Shown here piece by piece: positions 47,364 to 55,898 of a DNA stretch of 64,000 nucleotides; the stretch's first letter is position 1; every line of letters begins with the position of its first letter. The notes beneath the pieces were generated by a model, which searched no databases, had not been told where the DNA came from, and was given only the letters and a program-made list of their open reading frames with translations. Both the position numbers and the translations under genes were made by a program. This stretch comes from Streptomyces sp. NBC_01260 (GTDB lineage: Bacteria > Actinomycetota > Actinomycetes > Streptomycetales > Streptomycetaceae), in assembly GCF_036226405.1 (NCBI RefSeq), contig NZ_CP108464.1, positions 5,828,001 to 5,892,000 of the forward strand. Direction: 5' to 3'.

Positions 47364-48809
47364 TCAGCGCGCGGCGTCGAACGCCCCGGGGTGGATCTGG
47401 TCCCGCGTCGCCACGTACTGCTGGCGCACCGCCTGACCGACCGACAGCTCCTCGCCGGGATCCAGCACCTGTGCCGCGGCGTCCTGCCAGACCGGGGGAG
47501 TGCGCGGATCGAGCGACCCCTGCGAGACCCCCAGCGCCCAGGCCGCCTGCCGGGCCGCACCGAGTGCCGCGTACTGGGCCGGCTCCGGCACGACCACCTG
47601 CGTCCCCAGCAGCATGGGCGCGAGCGCCTGTACGGCCGGCAGCTCGGCGGCGGCGCCCAGCAGGAACACCCGCCGCACCTCGACCCCGCGGCCGCGCAGC
47701 ACGTTCAGTGCGTCGGCCAGCGAGCAGAGCATCCCCTCGAACGCGGCCCGCGCAAGGTGCTCCGGCTTCATCGACTCGCGCCGCAGCCCGCTCAGCGTTC
47801 CCGCGGTGTGCGGCAGATTCGGGGTCCGCTCACCCTCCAGATACGGCAGGAGCACCAGCCCCGAGGCGCCCGGCGTCGACTTCAGCGCCAGTGCCGACAG
47901 CTCCTCCAGACCCTCCACGCCCAGCATCTCGGCGGTGCCGCGCAGCGCGCGTACCGCGTTCGACGTGTGGACCACCGGCAGGTGCATCCCGGTGGCATCC
48001 GCGAACGAGGTGATCATCCCGGTCGGGTCGGCCAGCGCCTCGTGGTGCACCGCCATCACCGAACCCGAGGCCCCCAGCGACACCACGGCGTCGCCGACCC
48101 CGACCCCGAGCCCGAACGCCGCCGCCATCGTCTCGCCGGTACCCGCCGAGATCAGCAGCCCCTCGGGCGTCGTCCCGGCCGCTTCGCAGGGACCGAGTAC
48201 CTCGGGCAGCGCCGCCTGCCGGCCGAGCGCCAGCTCCACCAGCTCCGGCCGGTAGGACTCGCTGCCCGCCGACCAGTAACCGGTCCCGGACGCGGCACCC
48301 CGGTCGGTGGTCCGCCGGGCCGGGCGGCCCAGCAGCTGCCACACCAGCCAGTCGTGCGGCTGCAGCACGGCGGCGACCCGCTGCGCCATCTCCGGCTCGG
48401 TCCGCGCCAGCCAGCGCAGCTTCGACACCGGCTGAGCGGCCTGCGGCACCGCCCCGACCGCCTCGGCCCAGGCCTGCCGCCCGCCCAGCCCGTCGATCAG
48501 ATCGGCCGCGGCGACCTGCGCCCGCTTGTCGTTGCCGAGCAGCGCCGGACGTACGAGATTGCCCTGGCGGTCCAGCGGCACGAGCCCGTGCTGCTGCGCG
48601 GACACGCCGATGGCCTGCACGCCTTCCAGCAGCCCGCCGGTGGCCGCCTCACCGAGTGAGAGCAGCCACACCTGCGGGTCGACCTCGGTGGCTTTCGCCT
48701 CCATGGGGTGTGCGGCGTACCCCTGGCGCAGTACGGCACCCGTGTCCGTATCGCAGACCACGATGTGCGTGAAGGCGGAAGAACTGTCCAAGCCGGCGAC
48801 TATGCCCAT
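47364..48809 (-). CDS. xylB: Xylulokinase
   Basis: Phosphorylates D-xylulose to feed the pentose phosphate pathway. The 481-residue FGGY-family kinase has MGIVAGLDSSSAFTHIVV (phosphate-1 loop), the catalytic Asp region GLVPLDRQGNLVRPALL, and LISAGTGETMAAAFGLG for the ATP side. ATG 48809 fits the family; the ORF extends six codons further. No xylA is adjacent in the window, so the xylose operon is not linked here. Confidence 0.92.
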   Translation of the reverse strand: MGIVAGLDSSSAFTHIVVCDTDTGAVLRQGYAAHPMEAKATEVDPQVWLLSLGEAATGGLLEGVQAIGVSAQQHGLVPLDRQGNLVRPALLGNDKRAQVAAADLIDGLGGRQAWAEAVGAVPQAAQPVSKLRWLARTEPEMAQRVAAVLQPHDWLVWQLLGRPARRTTDRGAASGTGYWSAGSESYRPELVELALGRQAALPEVLGPCEAAGTTPEGLLISAGTGETMAAAFGLGVGVGDAVVSLGASGSVMAVHHEALADPTGMITSFADATGMHLPVVHTSNAVRALRGTAEMLGVEGLEELSALALKSTPGASGLVLLPYLEGERTPNLPHTAGTLSGLRRESMKPEHLARAAFEGMLCSLADALNVLRGRGVEVRRVFLLGAAAELPAVQALAPMLLGTQVVVPEPAQYAALGAARQAAWALGVSQGSLDPRTPPVWQDAAAQVLDPGEELSVGQAVRQQYVATRDQIHPGAFDAAR

Positions 48810-48876
48810 ACACAGATTCTGCCGCACCGCCGGAGCGCTCCTGCACCGGCGGTGCGGCAGACGTGACGAGGCGGCC

Positions 48877-49176
48877 TCAGGTGTTGGTCGTTCCCCAGTC
48901 GTCCTCGCCGTTCGCCCCGCGCCCGCGCAGCGACCGCACCCGGTCCGCCACGGACGCGGGCACCTTCTCGCCGACCTTGTCGCCCACCGCGTGGTAGGCC
49001 TTTCCGGCGAACTCGCGGCCGCTCTGGGCCGCGGACTCGCAGGTGTTGCGCACGGCCGGGTTCTGGGCGAACTGGCGTGCGGACTTCTTCAGCTGCTCGT
49101 AGCGCTCGCGCCCGGCACGCGTGCCGAGCACGTAACCGAGGGCCACTCCGGCGATGAACGTGAGCCGGTACCGCAT
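48877..49176 (-). CDS. YtxH-like small membrane protein
   Basis: A 99-residue protein with one N-terminal membrane helix (LTFIAGVALGYVLGTRAGR) and a charged helical remainder (YEQLKKSARQFAQNPAVRN). This is the YtxH-type layout. The GGAAGGG site eight bases upstream decides for ATG 49176 over GTG 49185. Function unknown; often stress-induced in Gram-positives. Upstream of the tRNA genes and on the opposite strand. Confidence 0.75.
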   Translation of the reverse strand: MRYRLTFIAGVALGYVLGTRAGRERYEQLKKSARQFAQNPAVRNTCESAAQSGREFAGKAYHAVGDKVGEKVPASVADRVRSLRGRGANGEDDWGTTNT

Positions 49177-49357
49177 GGCTGCCACCCTTCCTTCACTCCG
49201 TGCGACGTGTGCTGCTCGCCTACCCGGGGGCGCAGGAGATCACCCCGGCCGATACCGATTGGCAAAGCACCCCCCTGCTTGCGCTAATGTATGTGTCGCA
49301 GCGAACGTCCGCCGCCCGGCAGCCGCCAGGCAGGTGTCGTCCGAGGCAACGCAGCAA

Positions 49358-49430
49358 TCCCCTGTAGCTCAATTGGCAGAGCAGCCGGCTGTTAACCGGC
49401 AGGTTACTGGTTCGAGTCCAGTCGGGGGAG
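49358..49430 (+). tRNA. tRNA-Asn (GTT)
   Basis: A 73-base cloverleaf: acceptor TCCCCTG/CGGGGGA with discriminator G, D arm, anticodon stem GCCGG/CCGGC with loop CTGTTAA (anticodon GTT, 49391-49393) and T arm ACTGGTTCGAGTCCAGT. CCA is not encoded. Confidence 0.96.
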
Positions 49431-49435
49431 CGCGA

Positions 49436-49508
49436 TCCCCTGTAGCTCAATTGGCAGAGCATTCGGCTGTTAACCGGAGGGTTACTGGTTCGAGTCCAGT
49501 CGGGGGAG
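49436..49508 (+). tRNA. tRNA-Asn (GTT), second copy
   Basis: Nearly identical to the first, five bases downstream. The anticodon stem differs (TTCGG/CCGGA) while the loop and anticodon GTT (49469-49471) are the same. The two are a tandem duplication, transcribed together. Confidence 0.96.
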
Positions 49509-49520
49509 CGGAACGGAAGA

Positions 49521-49541
49521 GGGCCCTGCGGGGTCCTTTTT
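49521..49541 (+). terminator. Terminator after the tRNA-Asn pair
   Basis: GGGCCC and GGGTCC (one G-T pair) flank TGCG and are followed by five T residues, 12 bases after the second tRNA. Classical intrinsic form. Confidence 0.75.
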
Positions 49542-49753
49542 CGTGTGCCCGGAACCGGTCCTCGGGAGGTCCGGTCCGGTGGTGCGCGTGGGGCCGGCGT
49601 GACTCTTTCGCGTCAACTTCACGCCGTCCGGAACCGGGCAGGGAGCAGCGCGGTCTTCATGGTCACGAGTACCCGGGCACCCGGAGCGAGAGATCGTATG
49701 ACCGGCTATGCTGCGGCAGACGGCGCGCACACTTGTACGCGCCACGCCGAAAC

Positions 49754-49827
49754 GGGGCGGTAGCTCAGCCGGTTAGAGCAGCGGACTCATAATCCGTCGG
49801 CCGTGGGTTCGAGTCCCACCCGCCCCA
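49754..49827 (+). tRNA. tRNA with CAT anticodon (Met or Ile2)
   Basis: A 74-base cloverleaf with acceptor GGGGCGG/CCGCCCC and discriminator A, D arm, anticodon loop CTCATAA (anticodon CAT, 49788-49790) and T arm GTGGGTTCGAGTCCCAC. It is not an initiator tRNA, as the acceptor ends in a G-C pair and the stem lacks the three G-C run. Elongator Met and lysidine-modified Ile2 cannot be told apart by eye. Confidence 0.92.
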
Positions 49828-49873
49828 CCGTGTAGCGGGAACCTTTCACCCGTTTGACCAGCAACAACAGGTA

Positions 49874-49901
49874 GGCCCCCGCATCCGCGGGGGCCTTTTT
49901 T
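49874..49901 (+). terminator. Strong terminator after the CAT tRNA
   Basis: GGCCCCCGC and GCGGGGGCC flank ATCC and are followed by six T residues. Textbook intrinsic terminator. Confidence 0.9.
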
Positions 49902-50149
49902 GTTGCTCCATGATCACCTGCTCACCCGATGCTCACCCGAAGTGTCGGGGGAGTCTCAGAAGGAGGGTGGTTGACGCGTCTCGCACGGACGGTCGAGTGA
50001 GGAGCCGCTCCTCGCCCTGTGGCGGGCGGGCTCGACGCGGTCGCGTCGGAGGTTCTACCGGTGTCCTCGGTGTTCGCCTGCTCGCCCGGCCGCCCGAAGT
50101 ATCGGTGCTTGCGGGCGGCCTCCCCGTGCGATCCGGGGCAGGCGGGCAG
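49902..50149. other. Gap after the CAT tRNA
   Basis: Start of the accessory region. No gene is supported, and I found no clear copy of the tRNA 3' end further right that would mark an att site. Confidence 0.4.
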
Positions 50150-50986
50150 CTACTTGGCGAGGCAGAGATCGAGCAGGGGTGGGAGCGCGACGCCGATGGT
50201 GCACTGCGGCGGCGTCTGCTGAGGGACCGTTGGCGAGGGCGACGGCGTCGGCGTCGCCTGCTGGTCGGGCGTTTCGGGCGCAGGGGTCGGGGCCTGGGTG
50301 CCCGGCGCGGAGGCAGAGGGCGACTCACCGGGGGCGGGCGTCTCCGCGGGCGTGCCAGCATCCTGGCCTGCCTGCTGCTCGGTGCCGACCCGCAGTGTGG
50401 GCGCTGTGCCGGTCGCCCGGGGCGTGGGGGCGAGGAGGGGCGAGGGCACCACAGAGAGGTTGTTGACGTCCAGGAGCTCAGCGTCTCGACGGGGGCCCTC
50501 GTCGGCCAGCTCGATGTCGGAGGCATCGTTGTCAGCCGCATCGCCACCGGCTTCCGGGTCCGGCTTGCCGAGTCCGCTGGACGAGGGGACGACGGCGGCA
50601 GGGGGCTGGCCGTCGCTTGAGGTCAGCGCAAAGGCGCCGACTGCGGCGACGGAGGCCGCGGCGACCGTGACGGTCGCGGTAGTCGCGGTGCGGTGGCCGT
50701 GCCAGGCGTGGCGGATCTGTTCGCCGGTGGAGGCCAGAAAGGCGGCGACGCCGCCGCCGATGTAGAGCCCGAGGTGCTTCTTGCGGCGGACCGGTTCCGG
50801 CTCCTCCTGCGGGAGGAGGGTCGGCGGTCCACCGAAGGTGAGGGCGGCGATCTTTTGCGCCGCCAGTTCGGCGCTGAGTTGAGTGATTCGTGCGCGGTCG
50901 CGCTGGTGTGCCTTGTGGAGCAAGGCGCCCGCGAGGACGACGGCCCCTAGGACGCCGGAGAGCAGGACGGCAACAACATCGGCCAC
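50150..50986 (-). CDS. Hypothetical membrane protein with Pro-rich tail
   Basis: A 278-residue protein. A first helix (VVAVLLSGVLGAVVLAGALL, near residue 5) is followed by a charged helical segment, a Gly/Ala helix (GLYIGGGVAAFLAS) and a third hydrophobic stretch near residues 105-125. The C-terminal half is Pro/Thr/Ala-rich and ends in a short domain with two Cys (PQCTIGV, LLDLCLAK). GTG start with AAGGGGA upstream. Looks like a surface or conjugation-accessory protein of integrative elements, but no domain is recognised. Confidence 0.55.
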   Translation of the reverse strand: MADVVAVLLSGVLGAVVLAGALLHKAHQRDRARITQLSAELAAQKIAALTFGGPPTLLPQEEPEPVRRKKHLGLYIGGGVAAFLASTGEQIRHAWHGHRTATTATVTVAAASVAAVGAFALTSSDGQPPAAVVPSSSGLGKPDPEAGGDAADNDASDIELADEGPRRDAELLDVNNLSVVPSPLLAPTPRATGTAPTLRVGTEQQAGQDAGTPAETPAPGESPSASAPGTQAPTPAPETPDQQATPTPSPSPTVPQQTPPQCTIGVALPPLLDLCLAK

Positions 50987-51173
50987 ATTTTCCCCTTACA
51001 TATACGGGCTGTTACGGGTTGTGGACCGATTGTTTGCCTGGGGCACATGCTTTTTGGTCGTTAGTTCAACTCGTGACCGTTCCGTGACATGCGTCACCCT
51101 GCTCGGTGGTGCCGGTGTTCGGGCGCTCCCTCGTTCGAGTTAGAGGGGGGCGTCGTGAGGCCAAGTCGCCGGA

Positions 51174-51575
51174 TTACTTCCTCCTGTTCGTCGGGGGGGG
51201 GGGGGGGGGGGGGGGGAGGGCCGCCATGATCGCGGTGACCGCGTCCAGGGGTGGCGCGTACTGACCTGTCGGCCTTGACGGTGCGGCGGCGAGCAGCTCC
51301 TCCAGCTCGGTGGCTGCCTCGCCCCGCCCTGCCTCGCGGAGTTGCTCCGAGGTGACGTCGACGACACGGGCCATCAGGGCGAGCCGGTCGTCAGGTGCGC
51401 GGACCGGTAGGTACGAGCCGCTGACGGACTGGTATCCGGTGACGATCTGCCGCCAGCGGGCGTCACTGAGACCCGACTCCTTGGCTGCTTGGCGGGCCGT
51501 GAGGCCGGATCTCTTGAGGGCGGCTGTGATCAGCGCGGCCTCCGGTGGGGGCTCGGGACGCGACTTCTCATTCAT
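51174..51575 (-). CDS. XRE-like helix-turn-helix protein
   Basis: A 133-residue putative DNA-binding protein. AALKRSGLTARQAAKESGLSDARWRQIVTGYQ (split motif) forms a helix-turn-helix near residues 18-50. It ends in eight Pro residues coded by a 24-base G/C homopolymer (51193-51216), then TNRRK. Slippage in that tract would alter only the last residues. It is divergent from a second XRE-like gene and overlaps its annotated start. Such regulator pairs are frequent in integrative elements. Confidence 0.65.
   Translation of the reverse strand: MNEKSRPEPPPEAALITAALKRSGLTARQAAKESGLSDARWRQIVTGYQSVSGSYLPVRAPDDRLALMARVVDVTSEQLREAGRGEAATELEELLAAAPSRPTGQYAPPLDAVTAIMAALPPPPPPPPTNRRK
51193..51216. repeat. 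Homopolymer of 24 G residues
   Basis: An uninterrupted G24 run (C24 in the coding strand of the XRE-like gene). It codes for the poly-Pro near the C-terminus. Homopolymers of this length are hypermutable and also prone to sequencing error. Confidence 0.95.
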
Positions 51576-51925
51576 GCAACCACCAGCCCAAACGGCGCCC
51601 TCGTGGCGCTCCGCTTAACCACGAGCCGAAGGCGGTCACGTACGCCCGGGAGAAGGCGGGGCTGACGAAGCGGGCCCTCGCTGAGGCCTGTGGTTTCAGC
51701 GAACAGCTGCTGTGTGACATCGAGGCCGGACGGCGCAACGCCATTCCTTCGAAGCTCCAGGACATCGCGGCGGTGCTCAATTGCCCGCTGGTTGTGCTGG
51801 AGGCGAAGCGCGAAGTCGACGGCCCGGCCGGCATGCGGCCCGTTCTCGGGGGTTCTGTTCTCAACTCGCCGACTCAGGACGGGCCTTCTGCGCCTACGGC
51901 CGGAGATGTCCGCGCCGGGTCCTGA
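51545..51925 (+). CDS. XRE-family transcriptional regulator
   Basis: An XRE helix-turn-helix protein: VTYAREKAGLTKRALAEACG and SEQLLCDIEAGRRNAIPSKL, residues about 30-70, a pattern common in Streptomyces integrative elements. The start is uncertain: the only in-frame conventional codon is GTG 51545, which overlaps the divergent gene by 31 bases and gives an odd N-terminus. The natural start (near NHEPKAVTYAR) has no ATG or GTG, so the start codon may be lost or non-standard. Confidence 0.6.
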   Translation: MGARDATSHSCNHQPKRRPRGAPLNHEPKAVTYAREKAGLTKRALAEACGFSEQLLCDIEAGRRNAIPSKLQDIAAVLNCPLVVLEAKREVDGPAGMRPVLGGSVLNSPTQDGPSAPTAGDVRAGS

Positions 51926-51991
51926 CGGCGACGGGGCCGCCCAGACCATGCACCGGTCTTCGGACGGCCCCGCTCACCAGGCAACACCTCA

Positions 51992-52354
51992 ATGACTGTG
52001 AATCGAGGTTTCACCTTGCCAGCGAATGCTAGTCCGCAACTGGGCGCGGCCATCGTGCTTGTCGCCCTCCTGGGGGCGCATCCCGAACTGTCCGTGTTGA
52101 CGTGGACCGTCGACAGCATCGGCATCCTGCGCGGTCAGCAGACCGCCGGGGTCGGTCGCGGCGGTGTCGTCGACGAGTGCGCCGGCATCCTCGGCGGCAC
52201 GCCCGTGCGAGTGCGGGTCGACCAGGACGGCAGCGGCTTCGCCGAACTCGCCGTCGTCTGGGCGGGCGTGCCCGTCGAGATCTGGGCGACGTACACCGCG
52301 CCGCCCGCTCCCCGGGCGCTGGGCACTGTCGCCCCTGCCGTGGGTGGCCGGTGA
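51992..52354 (+). CDS. Hypothetical protein of the overlapping cassette
   Basis: A 120-residue protein without recognised domain. ASPQLGAAIVLVALLGAHPEL may be an amphipathic or weak membrane helix; the rest is beta-rich (VRVRVDQDGSGFAELAVVWAG). Its TGA overlaps the next ATG (TGATG), so it heads a run of translationally coupled genes. Location after two HTH genes suggests an integrative-element cargo. Confidence 0.6.
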   Translation: MTVNRGFTLPANASPQLGAAIVLVALLGAHPELSVLTWTVDSIGILRGQQTAGVGRGGVVDECAGILGGTPVRVRVDQDGSGFAELAVVWAGVPVEIWATYTAPPAPRALGTVAPAVGGR

Positions 52355-52569
52355 TGGGCTCCCTGATCCTCGCCGCCATGGCGGCCTGTGCGTTCCTGGT
52401 CCCGCTGTCGATCCTGTCGTACCGACGGGCGACCGCACCGGCCGAGGAGGCGCACCGCATCGCCGACTGCCGTCACTGCTCCGACGTCCTGAGCCACCCC
52501 AGGCACACCCGGACCCGGCTGCGGATCTCCGCCGCCATCCCCGGGCCGCGCGGAGGTGGCGACCGATGA
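52354..52569 (+). CDS. Small membrane protein of the cassette
   Basis: A 71-residue protein with one N-terminal helix (LILAAMAACAFLVPLSILSY) and a basic tail containing ADCRHCSD (CxxC). Start overlaps the previous stop and its own stop overlaps the next ATG (ATGA). Function unknown; resembles small Spd-type accessory proteins only in layout. Confidence 0.6.
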   Translation: MGSLILAAMAACAFLVPLSILSYRRATAPAEEAHRIADCRHCSDVLSHPRHTRTRLRISAAIPGPRGGGDR

Positions 52570-53198
52570 AGTCCCGCAGCGTCTACCGCGCCCGGCCCGA
52601 CCACGTCGCCGCCGCCGTCAACGCCCGCGAGGAGCGCGGTACTTGGCTGATGGCCGGTCTCTACCCGAGCAGCATGACGGCCAAGCTCCTCGCCCAGCAG
52701 ATCCCCGTGGGCCGGAAGGACCCGTACACCCCGGCCGGGGAGTTCGAGGCGTACCAGGCCATGCACGACGACGGATACGCCCTGTGGGTGCGGTACGTCG
52801 GCGGCGACGAGCCGGTCCCGGAGCTCCCCGACCGGATGGTCGTCCGCGTCGTCAACCAGGGTGAGGGGGGCGGTGCCGGCATCGTGACCGTCACCGTGTC
52901 GACCCGCTGCCTGCGGTGCGGGGGCCCGCGCGGCTTCGACACCGTCAGGCCCTACCGGTTCCCCGTGAACGGTGTGATCGTCGACGCCGACCGCTGGACC
53001 AACCCGTGCGGCCACACCGACTCGCACCCTGCGGTGCTGATGGAGTCGCGGGAGCGGCCCCTCCCGGTGTCGGTCGGCGGTCCGGCTGCGGTCGTCCTCC
53101 GCGACGCTCCGGTGCCTCCGGCGCCGGACAGCCCGGCCGGGGTCGTCCTGGCCGCCGCCAACGGCTGGCGCGTACCACCTGCCGGTACGCCGGACTGA
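52566..53198 (+). CDS. Conserved hypothetical protein with Cys-rich centre
   Basis: A 210-residue protein. N-terminal part: YRARPDHVAAAVNAREERGT and AYQAMHDDGYALWVRYVGGD. The centre has CLRCGGPRGF and NPCGHTDSHP, a possible zinc site. The remainder is Pro/Ala-rich. ATG overlaps the upstream stop as ATGA. Such proteins recur in actinobacterial integrative elements, from memory; no function is known. Confidence 0.6.
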   Translation: MKSRSVYRARPDHVAAAVNAREERGTWLMAGLYPSSMTAKLLAQQIPVGRKDPYTPAGEFEAYQAMHDDGYALWVRYVGGDEPVPELPDRMVVRVVNQGEGGGAGIVTVTVSTRCLRCGGPRGFDTVRPYRFPVNGVIVDADRWTNPCGHTDSHPAVLMESRERPLPVSVGGPAAVVLRDAPVPPAPDSPAGVVLAAANGWRVPPAGTPD

Positions 53199-53218
53199 CC
53201 TGCGGGAACGTCGGACGC

Positions 53219-53620
53219 GTGCTGCTCGCCCTCGGCAGCTACGGGCAGCGCCTCGACCCGTCGACCGCGACGGACGAGCAGCTCGACATCGTCGCCCGTG
53301 CCGTCGACGAGGCCCGCCGCCTGAGCCGTACCGCCCAGGGCCCCGCCTCCGGCTGCACCCAGCACCCCAACGGCCCGACCGACCCGACTCGTGGCGGCGT
53401 CTGCCTGTTCTGCTCCGGCCGCCGCCGAACCCAACAGCCCGACGGCCCGCCCCTCGAGGACGTCCTCCGCGACGTCGCCGAGCTCGGCCACGACGAGGCC
53501 GCCCGACGCCACACCGGCCGCCTCGTGGCCCGCGCCCTCGCCGCTGCCGGCCGAGGAACCCACACCTACGCATACACCGACCGCCCCCGCACGGGCGATC
53601 AGGAAGAGAGCCACGCATGA
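53219..53620 (+). CDS. Hypothetical protein of the cassette
   Basis: A 133-residue hydrophilic protein with CTQHPNGP and GGVCLFCSGRR (Cys/His cluster, possible zinc binding) and a helical C-terminus (LEDVLRDVAELGHDEAARRH). The GTG at 53219 is the best start but has no strong ribosome-binding site; the frame is open upstream. Its stop overlaps the next ATG (ATGA). Confidence 0.5.
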   Translation: MLLALGSYGQRLDPSTATDEQLDIVARAVDEARRLSRTAQGPASGCTQHPNGPTDPTRGGVCLFCSGRRRTQQPDGPPLEDVLRDVAELGHDEAARRHTGRLVARALAAAGRGTHTYAYTDRPRTGDQEESHA

Positions 53621-53889
53621 ACACCCGCACACGCCCCGTCCGCTGGCTGGCCTTTGTGTCGGCCGACCCTGTGACCGGCCTGCGCCGGGGCCCGATCCGG
53701 TGGCCCGACGGCACACCGCCCCCGCCCTTCGGCTGCCGCTGGTGCGGCCACGACCCGGCCATGCACGGCATGGGTGCGCACAGCTGGGAGCGGCCGACCG
53801 ACGCTCAGATGGTCGCCCGCATGAAGGCCCCGGCAGGCCGCCCGCCAGCAAGCCCGCAGCCCGCTCGCCGAGATCACGGCCCAGGGTGA
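53617..53889 (+). CDS. Small protein with CxxC-H-H motif
   Basis: A 90-residue protein. CRWCGHDPAMHG (about residues 40-51) could bind zinc. The C-terminus is Pro/Arg-rich. ATG overlaps the preceding stop by four bases. Last gene of the coupled run 51992-53889. No domain recognised. Confidence 0.55.
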   Translation: MNTRTRPVRWLAFVSADPVTGLRRGPIRWPDGTPPPPFGCRWCGHDPAMHGMGAHSWERPTDAQMVARMKAPAGRPPASPQPARRDHGPG

Positions 53890-54455
53890 GGCCGTTGCCC
53901 GCCACCTCACCCAGCCCCTCGGCTGCACTACCGAGAGCCCGCAGGGGTGTTGGGGGATGAACCACGACAGCGTCGGCACGGAGAGGGGGGCCCGACGGCC
54001 CCATCCGTACCGTGCGCCTCCGCCCGTCATAGACCGCCGGGGTGGACGGGCGAAAGAGTCAGATAGGAGCGTCAGAGGTCGAGCGGGGCTAAGATGTGCC
54101 ACGGGCCGTAGTTAGCGGTCGGCGTCCGGCGGGTAGAAGCCGGATGTGGAGATCAGCCTCATCCTCTACTTGCACGGCAGCTGAGGGGGCTTTACTCGGG
54201 TGCATGGCTGAAAATCCGGCTGTCACCGTGTCACCCGGCAGTTCCCTACCGGCGCGAAGGATAAGCGGCGCGACCATACTCCCAGGTGGCACCGTACGAG
54301 TCCGTACAAGCATTGTCACGGCTTGATGTAATTACTATCATAGCTATCGCATTTTGCTAAAGTGGAACCGTATTCAACTTCCTTGCTGATGAGATCAGGC
54401 GGGCTGGACGGCGAAGCGATGTACAGAAACTCAACGGCAGCATGTGAGGTATGCA
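53890..54455. other. 566-base non-coding region with AT-rich end
   Basis: No convincing gene. Short frames exist (one ends VRVRTSIVTA at 54326) without support. CCGGC/GCCGG hairpins occur near 54126-54146. From 54318 to 54385 the sequence becomes strikingly AT-rich for this genome (TGTAATTACTATCATAGC), which marks a compositional boundary and could hold promoters for the following gene. Confidence 0.45.
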
Positions 54456-54710
54456 ATGAGTGACGATTCTACGGCCACCCCAAAGGGGCGGCTTTCAGAT
54501 CGGGACCTTGCTCGACTCGTGCGGATTGCGCGGGAAGAGCTCGCAGAGGATCCGTCCGCAGCGGAAATTCACGAACGCATCGCCGATAGAGAGGAGGCGT
54601 TCGAGGACCGACGGTACCGAGCCCATTCCGAGAAAGGGGCGGTGTTGGGCTGGATTGTCGGCGTGGCCCTTTTGATGGTTGTCGCAATTAGCATCATTAT
54701 TGACCACTGA
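54456..54710 (+). CDS. Small tail-anchored membrane protein
   Basis: An 84-residue protein: charged helical N-terminal 60 residues (LARLVRIAREELAEDPSAAE; HERIADREEAFEDR) and a C-terminal helix (VLGWIVGVALLMVVAISIII). GAGGT lies six bases before the ATG at 54456. It overlaps the convergent glycosyltransferase gene by 14 bases. Base composition is less GC-rich than the core genes. Unknown function. Confidence 0.6.
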   Translation: MSDDSTATPKGRLSDRDLARLVRIAREELAEDPSAAEIHERIADREEAFEDRRYRAHSEKGAVLGWIVGVALLMVVAISIIIDH

Positions 54711-55818
54711 TCTTTGCCTTTGTGCGCACCAAAATTAGCCCCCCTCCTCCGCCTAGCACCAAGATCGACAGTGCCGTACCGGTTACAGGGAGAACCGAGT
54801 AGGCGAGGAAGCCAAATGAGAGCAGGGCCGACAGAATCCACATAATGAGGACTGACCGAGGGTGCGAGTGCCCGATCCGCAACAAACGATGATGCAGATG
54901 CCCCTGATCGGCGGAAAACGGTGACTGCCCGCGCCAAATCCGTCGCAGTACAGCTAGAACCAAATCTGCTAGAGGGAGAGCCATTACGGCCGCCGGAAGA
55001 ATCAGGGGCAAATACATGGGAAGCGCAGATTTCACAGTAGCTTTTTCGCCTCCGAACTGCTGGATCAGCGCATCGGGGTCTGCTTGACTAAGAAAAGATG
55101 TGCATGCTCCAGAAAGCAGTAGGCCCAATAGCATTGCGCCGGAGTCACCCATAAACGTTCGGGCTGGATGGACATTGTGGCACAAGAATCCTAGGCATAT
55201 TCCAGTCGTGGCGGCCGAAATCACTACTGCGAGTGCGGCAGACTCTATTCCGTAGCTAAACCAGAGTCGATAGCAATACAGGAACATCGCACAGCCAGAG
55301 ATCGCCACCACGCCAGCCGCCAGCCCGTCAAGGCCATCGATGAAATTCACCGCGTTGATCGCCACCAAGAGAGCAGTCACCGTCAGCAGGGCGCTGATTG
55401 CAGGCGAAAGGGCAACTATGCCAACGCCGGGGATGGGAAGCCAGAGGATCGCAAGTCCTTGATAGACCATAACGCCAGCGGCAATGAGCTGGGCACCTAT
55501 CTTGGTAAGGGCTGAAAGTTCGAGCTTGTCGTCTACTACGCCGGCTAGCCAAACAATCAGAGCACCGAGAAGGATTGCCCGAAGGTTCTGCAAATCCGGA
55601 CCTTGCTGGAATCTAGGCAGGTTCTCAGTGAGTACGAGTGCCGCGAGCATTCCTCCGAACATAGCGATGCCCCCCACTCTCGGAATGGGGGTCTCGTGCA
55701 CGTCCCGCGCTCGCACGGCAATTACCCACCCTGTTGCAACCGCAAGATGCCGGATAGGGTTGGTCAGCACGAAAGTGACGCCTGCCGCAACACACGCAAT
55801 AAGAAGGTACTCACGCAC
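54697..55818 (-). CDS. WecA/MraY-family glycosyl-1-phosphate transferase
   Basis: A 373-residue polytopic protein with about ten helices. VHETPIPRVGGIAMFGGML, VVDDKLELSA (DDxx motif), NAVNFIDGLDGLAAG and HNVHPARTFMGDSGAMLLG are the conserved loops that bind Mg and undecaprenyl phosphate; DQGHLHHRLL gives the final His motif. It transfers a sugar-1-phosphate (typically GlcNAc-1-P) to the lipid carrier, starting teichoic acid, arabinogalactan or exopolysaccharide. GTG 55818 has GGAGCG upstream. Lower GC and codon use unlike the core genes suggest horizontal gain; a core WecA copy probably exists elsewhere. Confidence 0.88.
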   Translation of the reverse strand: MREYLLIACVAAGVTFVLTNPIRHLAVATGWVIAVRARDVHETPIPRVGGIAMFGGMLAALVLTENLPRFQQGPDLQNLRAILLGALIVWLAGVVDDKLELSALTKIGAQLIAAGVMVYQGLAILWLPIPGVGIVALSPAISALLTVTALLVAINAVNFIDGLDGLAAGVVAISGCAMFLYCYRLWFSYGIESAALAVVISAATTGICLGFLCHNVHPARTFMGDSGAMLLGLLLSGACTSFLSQADPDALIQQFGGEKATVKSALPMYLPLILPAAVMALPLADLVLAVLRRIWRGQSPFSADQGHLHHRLLRIGHSHPRSVLIMWILSALLSFGFLAYSVLPVTGTALSILVLGGGGGLILVRTKAKISGQ

Positions 55819-55842
55819 AATTATACGCTCCTGAAGCTGCCC

Positions 55843-55879
55843 TTCGGAGGTGGCCGTTATATCGACGGCCACCTCCGAA
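55843..55879. terminator. Perfect 15-base-pair terminator
   Basis: TTCGGAGGTGGCCGT and ACGGCCACCTCCGAA flank a seven-base AT-rich loop. It lies just after the stop of the minus-strand secreted-protein gene and before the glycosyltransferase start. Confidence 0.85.
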
Positions 55880-55898
55880 CTACTGGTGCAGTATAGAG

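Noticed and set aside
54089..54326. Short open frames on both strands between 54089 and 54326
   Set aside because: Overlapping frames on both strands, no ribosome-binding site and no recognisable product.
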